A stretch of 22,344 nucleotides of DNA, taken from positions 1 to 22,344 of the forward strand of contig DGSB01000006.1 of NCBI GenBank assembly GCA_002390045.1, given 5' to 3'. This document shows, one piece after another, positions 8,949 to 15,057 of this stretch; within the stretch, counting starts at the first letter, position 1, and every line of letters starts with the position of its first letter. The translations under genes were made by a program, and so were the position numbers. The notes below the pieces were generated by a model. The model searched no databases, was not told the origin of the DNA, and saw nothing but the letters and a program-made list of their open reading frames with translations. This stretch comes from Fibrobacter sp. UBA4373 (lineage in GTDB: Bacteria; Fibrobacterota; Fibrobacteria; Fibrobacterales; Fibrobacteraceae).

Positions 8949-10820
8949 CTAACCTTTCTCGGAAAGAACGAGTTTGAACTTTTCGCCACGTTTGAGAGTC
9001 GCGTTCGGAGCGGGAGATTGCGACTTGACGCGTCCCACGCCTTCATATTCTACAGTACCGGAAAATTCACCGATCTGTTCCAAAGCATCACGCAACGTCA
9101 AGCCTTTCAAATCCGGCATTTTCTGAGCGTTCGGAGATCCGAGGCGAAGCTTTCGACCGCTGTTTTCAAAATCATATTCCGTTGCCACGACTGTCGAGCC
9201 TTCGCCTTCGAACGAAATTTCACACTTGCGATCGTCGGCAAGGAGCTTTGCATCCGCACGGGAAAGTCCAACAAATTCCACGTTGCACTTTTCAGACGGA
9301 GAAACCCGAGACAGATTGAACGGAACCGGAGATGTCGACGGCAAGAAGTAAATTCCTTCCATGATCTTACGGAAGATCGGACCCGAAGTCAAACCGCCGA
9401 CTGTACGCGTTTTCGGATCGTCCACAAGCACCATGCAGACGTAACGGGGATTTTCTGCCGGAGCGAGTCCGATAAAGGATGCAACCTGCTTCGTATGGTC
9501 ATAACGGCGAAGTTCCTGATTGTACTTTTCTGCCGTTCCGGTTTTTCCGCCGAAGACGATTCCCGGGAGTTTCTTCGAATTCACCAGTTTTGCCGTACCG
9601 GCTTCCACCACTTCGCGAAGCATCGAACGAACGCGCGACGCCGTTTTTTCAGAAACGACACGGCGAACTTCTTCCGGCTTCTTCTTTTCCAAAATTTCAC
9701 CGTCCGCAGAGCGCCATTCGCGAATAATCGTCGGTTGCATCAGTTTACCGCCATTCGCAATTGCGCAAAAAGCCATCACCATCTGCAAAGGCGTCACGAG
9801 AATTTCATGTCCAAAGCCCATCGTCTTCAGTGTACGACCGCTCCATTCATGCGTCGGCTTTAGACGTCCGCTTTCTTCACCCGGAAGCTCCACCGAAGTC
9901 TTTGAGCCAAAACCAAAAGAACGTACATAGCGATAGAAGCGCTTATCGCCGACCAAATCCGCGATCTTAGCGAACACAATGTTCGAAGACATCGCCATGG
10001 CTGCTGTCATGTCCATGTCCCCGTGATCGTGCGTGTCTCGAATAACATCTCCATTGTCCAAGACCCAACGGCCTTTTTCACCACTAAAGACAGTATTCGG
10101 ATCCACCGACTTCGTTTCGATTGCTGTCGCTGCCGTGACAAGTTTAAAGATGGAACCCGGTTCAAACGCGAGCGACACGATATCGTTACGCTTGGCACGT
10201 GTCGCAGCACTCACCGGAGCATTCGGATCAAAAGTCGGATAGCTCGCCATGGCAAGGATTTCTCCTGTATAAGGATCCATCACGATTGCGCTACCGCTTT
10301 CTGCAAGGAATGTTTCAACGCCATCTTTCAAAGCCTTTTCGACCACTTCCTGCATATTGCGGTCAATGGTCAAAACCAAATCCTCACCCGGAATCGGATC
10401 GCGGCCTTCCATCTTACGACCCGCCTGAATCTGTCGATCCACATTCAAAACGCGGGTTTGCCAGCCGTCGGTTCCGCGGAAACGTTCATCAAACTGGACT
10501 TCCAAACCATAAATACCCTGGCCGTCTTTACCAACCTGACCCACGAGCTGCGAAGCCAGAACTCCCTGCGGATAAATCCGCTTGGTTTCCAGTTTTCCAT
10601 CCTTATTCTTTTCTTGAATGCTCTGAGCGAGGACAAATCCATTTCTGTCGAGAATACGACCGCGAGGAGCCTTGCGAATCACGCGGTCACGCGCACGCAA
10701 ATTGGCGATTTCGCTGTATTTTTCTTCTTCCAAAATCTGAATTTGGAATGTACGTGCAAGCAACAGAGCCCAAAGAGCCACAAAGAAAACGAAAAGCCAA
10801 GAAATGCGATCCAAATGCAT
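8949..10820 (-). CDS. ftsI: Septal transpeptidase FtsI/PBP3 (class B PBP with C-terminal PASTA domain)
   Basis: FtsI is the class B penicillin-binding protein that cross-links septal peptidoglycan as the partner of FtsW. The 623 residues comprise a short N-terminus, one membrane anchor (about 7-25), the class B dimerisation module starting at RAPRGRILDRNG-like sequence (near 50-61) and a transpeptidase domain. The three active-site motifs are intact: SIFK (Ser223 nucleophile, Lys226), SSN (278-280) and KTG (426-428). The C-terminus carries a PASTA domain (about 568-623, MPDLKGLTLRDALEQIG), preceded by a region (about 505-565) that may be a divergent second copy. The ATG abuts the ftsL stop (TAGATG), with GGAGG eight bases upstream. 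The PASTA tail is absent from E. coli FtsI but occurs in several other phyla. Confidence 0.95.
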   Translation of the reverse strand: MHLDRISWLFVFFVALWALLLARTFQIQILEEEKYSEIANLRARDRVIRKAPRGRILDRNGFVLAQSIQEKNKDGKLETKRIYPQGVLASQLVGQVGKDGQGIYGLEVQFDERFRGTDGWQTRVLNVDRQIQAGRKMEGRDPIPGEDLVLTIDRNMQEVVEKALKDGVETFLAESGSAIVMDPYTGEILAMASYPTFDPNAPVSAATRAKRNDIVSLAFEPGSIFKLVTAATAIETKSVDPNTVFSGEKGRWVLDNGDVIRDTHDHGDMDMTAAMAMSSNIVFAKIADLVGDKRFYRYVRSFGFGSKTSVELPGEESGRLKPTHEWSGRTLKTMGFGHEILVTPLQMVMAFCAIANGGKLMQPTIIREWRSADGEILEKKKPEEVRRVVSEKTASRVRSMLREVVEAGTAKLVNSKKLPGIVFGGKTGTAEKYNQELRRYDHTKQVASFIGLAPAENPRYVCMVLVDDPKTRTVGGLTSGPIFRKIMEGIYFLPSTSPVPFNLSRVSPSEKCNVEFVGLSRADAKLLADDRKCEISFEGEGSTVVATEYDFENSGRKLRLGSPNAQKMPDLKGLTLRDALEQIGEFSGTVEYEGVGRVKSQSPAPNATLKRGEKFKLVLSEKG

Positions 10821-11108
10821 CTACTTGCCCTCCGTCTGCTTGACCTTGCAAGGAACCTGTGCATATTCCAAACCGAGAAGATGCGCGACCGAAGAAATTC
10901 GGTCGAGAGACGCGAGTTCCCTATTTTCAAGTTCACTCAGCACGACTTCCCCACGCAACGCCGAAACTTCGCGCACAAGGCCAGCCTTCTGCGTCGCAAG
11001 TACATCGTAGCGGTTCTGAATCCAGAGATATCCGCAAAGAGTCGCGCCCAAATACACAACCAAAAGAAACATCCACAAAACCTTATGTGTCGCCCAAAGC
11101 TTTTTCAT
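10821..11108 (-). CDS. ftsL: Cell division protein FtsL
   Basis: FtsL is a small bitopic protein that forms a periplasmic coiled coil with FtsB and bridges FtsQ to the FtsW-FtsI synthase. The 95-residue product starts MKKLWATHKVLWMF, has one membrane segment (about 10-30) and continues with a heptad-like leucine- and glutamate-rich region (about 35-70, including LVREVSALRGEVVLSELENR). The size and topology fit FtsL, but the sequence is poorly conserved in this family, so the slot between rsmH and ftsI is the main support. The frame stays open upstream inside rsmH, but the ATG at 11108 forms an ATGA overlap with the rsmH stop and is the natural start. An AAAGAG lies just upstream. Confidence 0.87.
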   Translation of the reverse strand: MKKLWATHKVLWMFLLVVYLGATLCGYLWIQNRYDVLATQKAGLVREVSALRGEVVLSELENRELASLDRISSVAHLLGLEYAQVPCKVKQTEGK

Positions 11109-12040
11109 ACTCTTTCGTACACCCTCAGTTTTGCAGAACGCGCACGCGGATTCCGTGCGATTTCTTCCGCCGTCGGAAGTCCCGGCTTGCGAAGAACCTT
11201 TTTCAATTTCTGATGATTTCCGCCGCACGTGCACACCGGAGATTGCGGAGGGCAAATGCAAGCCTTTTCAAATTCAGCGCACACGAGCTTTACAGTGCGA
11301 TCTTCCACCGAGTGATAAGAAATCACCACCAGGCGACCGCCTTTTTTCAAAGCTTCCACCGCAGAGCGCATGCTTACACGAATCTGTTCCATTTCGCCGT
11401 TCACTTCCATGCGAATCGCCTGGAAAATTCGGGCGAGAATACTGTTCACATCACGCATGCGATCCGGATAAGTCTTTTCCGTTGCCATGCGCAAATGTTC
11501 CGGAAGAATCGGAGTCTTCAATTCCGAAATCACGTTCTGGATATTCGTACTTAATTTATACGCACGATCAAGGTCCGCATTTTCTTTAAAGGCGCGGGCC
11601 ATATCATCTAGAGAATTTGTACGCAACCATTCCTGAGCGCTAAAATCCGAGCGGGAATCCATGCGCAAGTCAATCGGGTTCGAACCTTGGAACGTAAAGC
11701 CTCTAGCGTCATCATCGACCTGATGGCTGCTAATACCCAGGTCATACAGAACGCCGTCCAGCGATGCCGGTTCGACCTCGTGTCCCAGTTCGGCGAACGG
11801 AACCGGGTGGAAAGTCACCTGGTCCTTAAAGCCTTCAAGACGCTTGGTTGCATAAGCGATGGCTTCCGGATCGCGGTCAAAAGAATGCAAACGGCCTTCC
11901 GGCGCAAGGCGTTTCAAAATGCCTTCGGAATGCCCACCGCCACCGAGGGTGCAGTCTGCATACGTCCCCTTCGGATCGAGGATCAACGCCTGCATGCATT
12001 CATCAAAAAGGACTGGGGAATGATATTCAGCGATTTTCAT
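11105..12040 (-). CDS. rsmH: 16S rRNA (cytosine-1402-N4)-methyltransferase RsmH (MraW)
   Basis: RsmH uses S-adenosylmethionine to N4-methylate C1402 of 16S rRNA in the ribosomal P site, tuning decoding. At 311 residues it is of family length. Seen are the N-terminal YHSPVLFDE, the SAM-binding loop YADCTLGGGGHSEGIL (27-42), LYDLGISSHQVDD, the GGRLVVISYHSVEDR segment, and a C-terminal cysteine pair region (CICPPQSPVCTCGG) ending in ARSAKLRVYERV. The reading frame overlaps the end of mraZ by 14 bases; GGGGGA lies five bases before the ATG. Its position straight after mraZ is the classic start of a dcw operon. Confidence 0.97.
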   Translation of the reverse strand: MKIAEYHSPVLFDECMQALILDPKGTYADCTLGGGGHSEGILKRLAPEGRLHSFDRDPEAIAYATKRLEGFKDQVTFHPVPFAELGHEVEPASLDGVLYDLGISSHQVDDDARGFTFQGSNPIDLRMDSRSDFSAQEWLRTNSLDDMARAFKENADLDRAYKLSTNIQNVISELKTPILPEHLRMATEKTYPDRMRDVNSILARIFQAIRMEVNGEMEQIRVSMRSAVEALKKGGRLVVISYHSVEDRTVKLVCAEFEKACICPPQSPVCTCGGNHQKLKKVLRKPGLPTAEEIARNPRARSAKLRVYERV

Positions 12041-12509
12041 CTACATCCCCCGAAGGTTCGTCATCAAAGAACCCTGCATCAAACTCATTAAAGTCTTCTT
12101 CGGTATTGAAGCCAAACTTTTCGTTGTAGATGGAAGGATTCCAGAGTTCAGCCGACTTTCCAGAGCGCGCTACATAAAGAACTTCGCCATCCAATTTGGC
12201 GTATGCAATATCATTCTTCGAGAGCAAAATACGGTTCTGGCCGTCCAAGGACACGTAATGCGAATTTGCCTTGAACATGCGGTTGAAACGAACATTCTTC
12301 GAGGTTTGCGGTCGACTTTCAATCTTCGCAATGAACTTGCGATATTCCTCTAACGTAAAGAGGATGAGCGAATCGCGGCTACCATAGGCCAAAATGAGCG
12401 ACGAGCTCTCTTCTTCAGAGAGCAAACGACGAAACTCCCTAGGGAAGGAAGATCTTCCCTTTTCGTCGATCGCCGTCTTGGCGTTTCCTATGAAAGCGTT
12501 TAATTCCAT
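12027..12509 (-). CDS. mraZ: Transcriptional regulator MraZ
   Basis: MraZ is a DNA-binding protein with two AbrB/SpoVT-like swapped-hairpin repeats that forms ring-shaped oligomers and controls its own dcw operon in studied bacteria. Both repeat signatures are visible: DEKGRSSFPREFR (15-27) and DGQNRILLSKND (89-100), each carrying the Asp...Arg pair typical of the family. The 160 residues exceed the usual length of about 145-150 because of a strongly acidic tail (about 136-160, rich in Asp and Glu) whose role I cannot assign. The ATG at 12509 has no strong ribosome-binding site; the predicted leader is only about 25-30 bases and includes the proposed operator. It is the first gene of the operon. 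Confidence 0.95.
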   Translation of the reverse strand: MELNAFIGNAKTAIDEKGRSSFPREFRRLLSEEESSSLILAYGSRDSLILFTLEEYRKFIAKIESRPQTSKNVRFNRMFKANSHYVSLDGQNRILLSKNDIAYAKLDGEVLYVARSGKSAELWNPSIYNEKFGFNTEEDFNEFDAGFFDDEPSGDVDENR

Positions 12510-12518
12510 TTAAAAGTG

Positions 12519-12563
12519 ACCCACTTTATTCCACAACAATACAAATATAGCCACTTTCTCCCA
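12519..12563 (-). promoter_or_regulatory. Putative MraZ operator: 10-bp phased TGG-type boxes over the mraZ promoter
   Basis: On the minus strand, five-base boxes begin at 10-base steps: TGGGA (12563-12559), TGGCT (12553-12549), a degenerate TGTAT (12543-12539), TGGAA (12533-12529) and TGGGT (12523-12519). The first two sit in the spacer and -10 box of the promoter, the last two in the leader. MraZ in studied bacteria binds tandem TGGG-like boxes spaced by 10 bases ahead of its own gene, so autorepression is the natural reading. The exact set of boxes in use is uncertain. Confidence 0.65.
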
Positions 12564-12572
12564 CCATTTCAA
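12544..12572 (-). promoter_or_regulatory. Predicted sigma-70-type promoter of the mraZ-ftsZ operon
   Basis: Reading the minus strand, a -35 box TTGAAA (12572-12567) is followed after exactly 17 bases by a -10 box TATATT (12549-12544). The start of transcription would fall near 12537, leaving a leader of about 28 bases before the mraZ ATG. No other strong promoter was seen ahead of the densely packed genes that follow, so it probably drives all twelve. The boxes and spacing are seen directly; activity is inferred. Confidence 0.7.
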
Positions 12573-12580
12573 AAAAACAC

Positions 12581-12598
12581 CCCAAGATTCCCAAGATT
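12581..12598 (-). repeat. Perfect tandem 9-bp direct repeat upstream of the mraZ promoter
   Basis: Plus-strand CCCAAGATT occurs twice without a gap (minus strand AATCTTGGG twice), about nine bases upstream of the predicted -35 box. The repeated TTGGG resembles the TGGG boxes nearer the gene but has a 9-base rather than 10-base step. It may be part of the control region or may be chance. Confidence 0.6.
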
Positions 12599-12640
12599 TT
12601 TTGACAGAAAATTTTAAGTTTTGCGAAATTCACGAGTTCT

Positions 12641-12653
12641 TGTGCAGTGCACA
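12641..12653. repeat. Perfect 13-bp palindrome between the vWA terminator and the mraZ control region
   Basis: TGTGCA, one central G, and TGCACA form a perfect inverted repeat about 70 bases upstream of the mraZ -35 box. It lies in the otherwise unexplained part (about 12600-12660) of the 223-base gap between mraZ and the vWA gene. A dimeric regulator site is possible; no known binding motif is claimed. Confidence 0.5.
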
Positions 12654-12665
12654 TTTTAAATGGGT

Positions 12666-12707
12666 AAAAAAATCCCCAGCCAGGGTTTCCATGGCCAGGG
12701 ATTTTTT
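12666..12707 (-). terminator. Rho-independent terminator after the vWA gene (probably bidirectional)
   Basis: A hairpin with arms around AATCCC...GGGATT and outer A/T tracts lies 26 bases after the vWA stop codon. The stem is long, with a short internal mismatch of two bases before a GCCA/TGGC inner stem, and a loop of about ten bases. On the minus strand it ends in a run of seven T residues, so it should stop vWA transcription before the mraZ promoter. The A-rich flank gives a T run on the plus strand too. Confidence 0.8.
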
Positions 12708-12732
12708 CAAAAGTTCTAGCGAACTCTAGATT

Positions 12733-13386
12733 TTATCGGTTGGAGCGTTTTCTGTAATCCTCATCCAGATTCTTCGCCCAATTTCGATTCCTTTGCGCGC
12801 AATGATTGCGAATATCGCTCACCAGGCATATTTCCGCTTCAACCATGCGAGCAATACCATCTCCATCATTCACAAAGTTCGCCGAACGATCCCGATCGAT
12901 ACCGAAACTTCTCGCCGTTTCAATCGCATCAATGTTTGCACCGAGGAAAATGAATTCCCATCCGTATTTTTGCTTTTGGCGTTCCACCATCTGGCGCACG
13001 CGATCGGCACTGTATTTACAGCTCGCATTTTCGTAGCCGTCGGTGGTAATCACAAAGATGGTCGTTTCCGGGCGGTCTTCATCGCGCGCATATTTGTGCA
13101 CATTGCCGATGTGATGAATGGCATTGCCTATCGCATCCAAGAGCGCCGTCGAACCTCTTGCAACATATTCCTGCTCTGTCAAAGGATTTACTTGGGAAAG
13201 CGGAACGCGATTGTGGAGTACGTCCATCTCATGATCAAAAAGGACGGTCGAAACATAAGCATCTCCTGGTTCCTGCTTTTGTTTTTCAATGGTCGTGTTG
13301 AATCCGCCGATAGTGTCTTTTTCAAGTCCACACATGGATCCACTACGGTCCAAAATAAAAACGATTTCTGTAAGACCTTTTTTCAT
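12733..13386 (-). CDS. Stand-alone von Willebrand factor A (vWA) domain protein
   Basis: The 217-residue protein is essentially one vWA domain with no signal peptide or membrane segment, so it should be cytoplasmic. All three parts of the metal-ion-dependent adhesion site are present: DRSGS (Asp13, Ser15, Ser17), Thr80 in ARGSTALLD and Asp116 in ITTDGYEN, so divalent-metal-dependent protein binding is likely. Partner and process are unknown. A very strong GGAGG lies just before the ATG, suggesting good expression. The macro-domain gene lies 160 bases upstream on the same strand, with a hairpin terminator between them. As I recall, close relatives are common in Clostridia and other anaerobes with similar neighbours, but I cannot confirm this here. 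No function is claimed beyond metal-dependent binding. Confidence 0.87.
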   Translation of the reverse strand: MKKGLTEIVFILDRSGSMCGLEKDTIGGFNTTIEKQKQEPGDAYVSTVLFDHEMDVLHNRVPLSQVNPLTEQEYVARGSTALLDAIGNAIHHIGNVHKYARDEDRPETTIFVITTDGYENASCKYSADRVRQMVERQKQKYGWEFIFLGANIDAIETARSFGIDRDRSANFVNDGDGIARMVEAEICLVSDIRNHCAQRNRNWAKNLDEDYRKRSNR

Positions 13387-13449
13387 CGTTACCTCCGCGC
13401 CGTTTCATTTCACGGCTTTGCAATGGCCATTTTCCCTGTGCGTTCGCAC

Positions 13450-13478
13450 TTAAGAACTTGACCGGTTAACGATGACAA
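13450..13478 (-). promoter_or_regulatory. Possible promoter of the vWA gene
   Basis: On the minus strand TTGTCA (13478-13473) and TCTTAA (13455-13450) are spaced by 17 bases, about 64 bases ahead of the vWA ATG. The -35 match is good, the -10 match is weak. A perfect palindrome GTGCG-TT-CGCAC (13438-13449) follows immediately, where an operator or a leader hairpin would sit. Confidence 0.35.
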
Positions 13479-13497
13479 GAATAGAAGTGTTCCGCTT

Positions 13498-13521
13498 TAA
13501 AAAGGTCGCCCGCGAAGCGAC
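13498..13521 (-). terminator. Hairpin terminator after the macro-domain gene
   Basis: On the minus strand GTCGC, a seven-base loop (TTCGCGG) and GCGAC are followed by C and a run of T residues. It lies about 25 bases after the macro-domain stop. The stem is only five GC-rich pairs, so termination may be partial, allowing some read-through to the vWA gene. Confidence 0.6.
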
Positions 13522-13546
13522 ATTTCAAAGCGATTTTTTTTGGCTT

Positions 13547-14518
13547 TTAAGCGCCGAGGGTCGGCTGTCCAAACTTAAACAGCATGCTGTTGATTTCCCA
13601 AATGTCGAACTTGCCGTGAGTAATAAAAAAGCTCACGATCAAATCACCCTTATTGGAAGGCGAAAGCGCAAGCCCTGCGCGGGAAAGCAAATCTTTTGTT
13701 TCTGAAATATTTAACTGCAAAGCGATGGCGAGCGCAAGCGCCGTTTTCATGGTCGGTCGATAATTTACATTGCTGCGAATCTTGGAAAAATGTTTTCGAT
13801 CGAGGTTCGCTTTTTTGTAAACATCCACATCGTCCAATTTCTTTTCCTGGATGAAATGGAAAAGTTTTTCGCAGAATGTATCGTTGTGCTCGGCAAGGAC
13901 ATCTTTCAAATTATCATGGAATTTCTCCACTCGACACTTGTCTGTCAAACGATCCTGCACATACAGCAACATGGCATCCGTTTTTTCTTCAGCGTAAAAG
14001 TCGTTGATATAAGAAGAAATATCCCGATGCAATTCTTCAGAAACTTCAAGCGACTCGCGGTCAAATACCACGAGCATCACATTCATTTCATTTGTCTGTA
14101 AAAAGTTCTCGATCGCCCTCAATGCAATTTGAAGAGCACTGTCCTTGGGAAACTTGTAAACGCCACTCGAAATCAACGGGAACGCAATGGACTTGCAGCC
14201 GAGTTCCTTCGCCTTTTTTAAGGAACGGCTGTAGCAATTTTCAAGATCCTGCACTTCTCCCGAAGTTCCTCCATTCCACTTCGGTCCCACCGTGTGAATC
14301 ACATACTTGGCAGGCAACGCAAACGCAGGCGACACCGCAACTTCTGCCACCGAAAGTTCCCCGATCGCTTCACGAGCTTTTAAAAGAGCTTCGAAACCTG
14401 CCGCCTGAAAAATATGGAATTCTGCGCCGCCACCGCATATCGGATGCGGATTTGCAGAATTCACAATGGCATCGGCATGGACTTTCGAAATATCGTTGCG
14501 TATAATATTCAGTGGCAT
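13547..14518 (-). CDS. Macro-domain protein with C-terminal HTH-like helical domain
   Basis: Macro domains bind ADP-ribose and some remove it from proteins or nucleic acids. Residues 1-175 form a macro domain: DAIVNSANP (16-24), GGGAEFHIFQAAG (29-41), LPAKYVIHTVGPKW (68-81) and the phosphate loop PLISSGVYKFP (114-124). In MacroD/YmdB-type hydrolases the second motif reads GGGVDGAIH; here the Asp is Glu33 and the His is Phe37, so hydrolase activity is uncertain. Residues 176-215 are linker, and 216-323 an all-helical domain (KKANLDRKHFSKIRSN, then TALALAIALQLNISETKDLL) that looks like a lambda-repressor-type HTH. I recall this macro-HTH architecture as widespread in Firmicutes. It may act as a DNA-binding ADP-ribose sensor, but that is inference. 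The ATG at 14518 has AGGTAGAG upstream. Confidence 0.85.
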   Translation of the reverse strand: MPLNIIRNDISKVHADAIVNSANPHPICGGGAEFHIFQAAGFEALLKAREAIGELSVAEVAVSPAFALPAKYVIHTVGPKWNGGTSGEVQDLENCYSRSLKKAKELGCKSIAFPLISSGVYKFPKDSALQIALRAIENFLQTNEMNVMLVVFDRESLEVSEELHRDISSYINDFYAEEKTDAMLLYVQDRLTDKCRVEKFHDNLKDVLAEHNDTFCEKLFHFIQEKKLDDVDVYKKANLDRKHFSKIRSNVNYRPTMKTALALAIALQLNISETKDLLSRAGLALSPSNKGDLIVSFFITHGKFDIWEINSMLFKFGQPTLGA

Positions 14519-14596
14519 AAAAACTCTACCTGCTACAGGCTAAGATATACAAATTTCTCCGTACGATATACTATCTTTCGCAAAAAAGAGGTCTCC
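14519..14596. promoter_or_regulatory. Divergent intergenic region with a 21-bp spaced direct repeat
   Basis: This 78-base AT-rich stretch must hold the start signals of both the macro-domain gene (minus) and the hypothetical gene (plus). GATATAC occurs at 14544-14550 and 14565-14571, exactly 21 bases (two helical turns) apart. Plausible -10 elements overlap these repeats on both strands, but no clear -35 box is seen, so exact promoters cannot be assigned. AGAGGT near 14588 is the ribosome-binding site for the plus-strand gene. Confidence 0.4.
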
Positions 14597-15052
14597 ATGG
14601 AAATCATCGGCATGCTGTATCTCGAGAACTTTAAGCGTCTCGCTTCACAGCTCCAGTCAGAAAAGCTCAAGATCAACAAGTACAACATGAACGGTTTCAA
14701 GCAGTACTTCTTCCAGTTCAAGCGCATGCAAATTCCTTTTGAACTGGTGATGAAGCCGTACAAGACAGTCAGCGACATCGGTGCCCTGATTATCCGCACC
14801 AAAGACGGCAAGCCTCTTAAAGGATTCACCGAAAACGATGCCGAAGATTTGATCCGCTACATATCTTCGACTTTCGATTCCAAAGCAACGCTCACCTTTA
14901 CCGATGTGAACGATAACGAACACGAATACCTCTACGAAAAGGGGAAACGCCTTCCATTGACAACTCGCCTATTTGACGTTGAAAGGGAATGCGAAAAGAA
15001 ATATCTCGAAGAATTTTCCAAGGCAGCATTTGACTGCTACGAGGCCCTCTAA
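14597..15052 (+). CDS. Hypothetical protein, 151 residues, unrecognised
   Basis: I do not recognise this protein. It has no signal peptide or membrane segment and looks like a small soluble mixed alpha/beta protein, with basic N-terminal helices (about 6-40), a central beta-rich part (about 60-110) and an acidic C-terminal helix ending in AFDCYEAL. The frame is open for 61 codons upstream, but that part lies antisense to the macro gene. AGAGGT a few bases before the ATG at 14597 fixes the start. It lies five bases ahead of a family II pyrophosphatase gene and is almost certainly cotranscribed with it, which hints at a nucleotide- or phosphate-linked role, but nothing in the sequence proves this. 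The codon use looks like its neighbours. Confidence 0.75.
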   Translation: MEIIGMLYLENFKRLASQLQSEKLKINKYNMNGFKQYFFQFKRMQIPFELVMKPYKTVSDIGALIIRTKDGKPLKGFTENDAEDLIRYISSTFDSKATLTFTDVNDNEHEYLYEKGKRLPLTTRLFDVERECEKKYLEEFSKAAFDCYEAL

Positions 15053-15057
15053 AACTC

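Noticed and set aside
7560..9863. A 767-codon open frame on the plus strand, antisense to murE and ftsI
   Set aside because: Its product is rich in His, Arg and Phe with no domain, and it mirrors the codon bias of the well-supported murE and ftsI genes on the other strand; no ribosome-binding site or promoter was seen.
11109..11261. Upstream extension of ftsL by 51 codons into rsmH
   Set aside because: The ATG at 11108 forms an ATGA overlap with the rsmH stop and gives a normal-sized FtsL; the extension is the rsmH C-terminus in another frame.
12601..12630. Plus-strand TTGACA followed by AT-rich sequence, looking like a promoter
   Set aside because: No acceptable -10 box follows at the right distance and no plus-strand gene lies downstream for nearly 2 kb.
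13387..13546. Search for a small gene between the vWA and macro genes
   Set aside because: No frame has a start with a ribosome-binding site and plausible length; the stretch is explained by a terminator, a possible promoter and a palindrome.
14414..14596. Upstream extension of the 151-residue hypothetical gene
   Set aside because: It runs antisense over the start of the macro gene and through the intergenic region; a ribosome-binding site sits right before the ATG at 14597.
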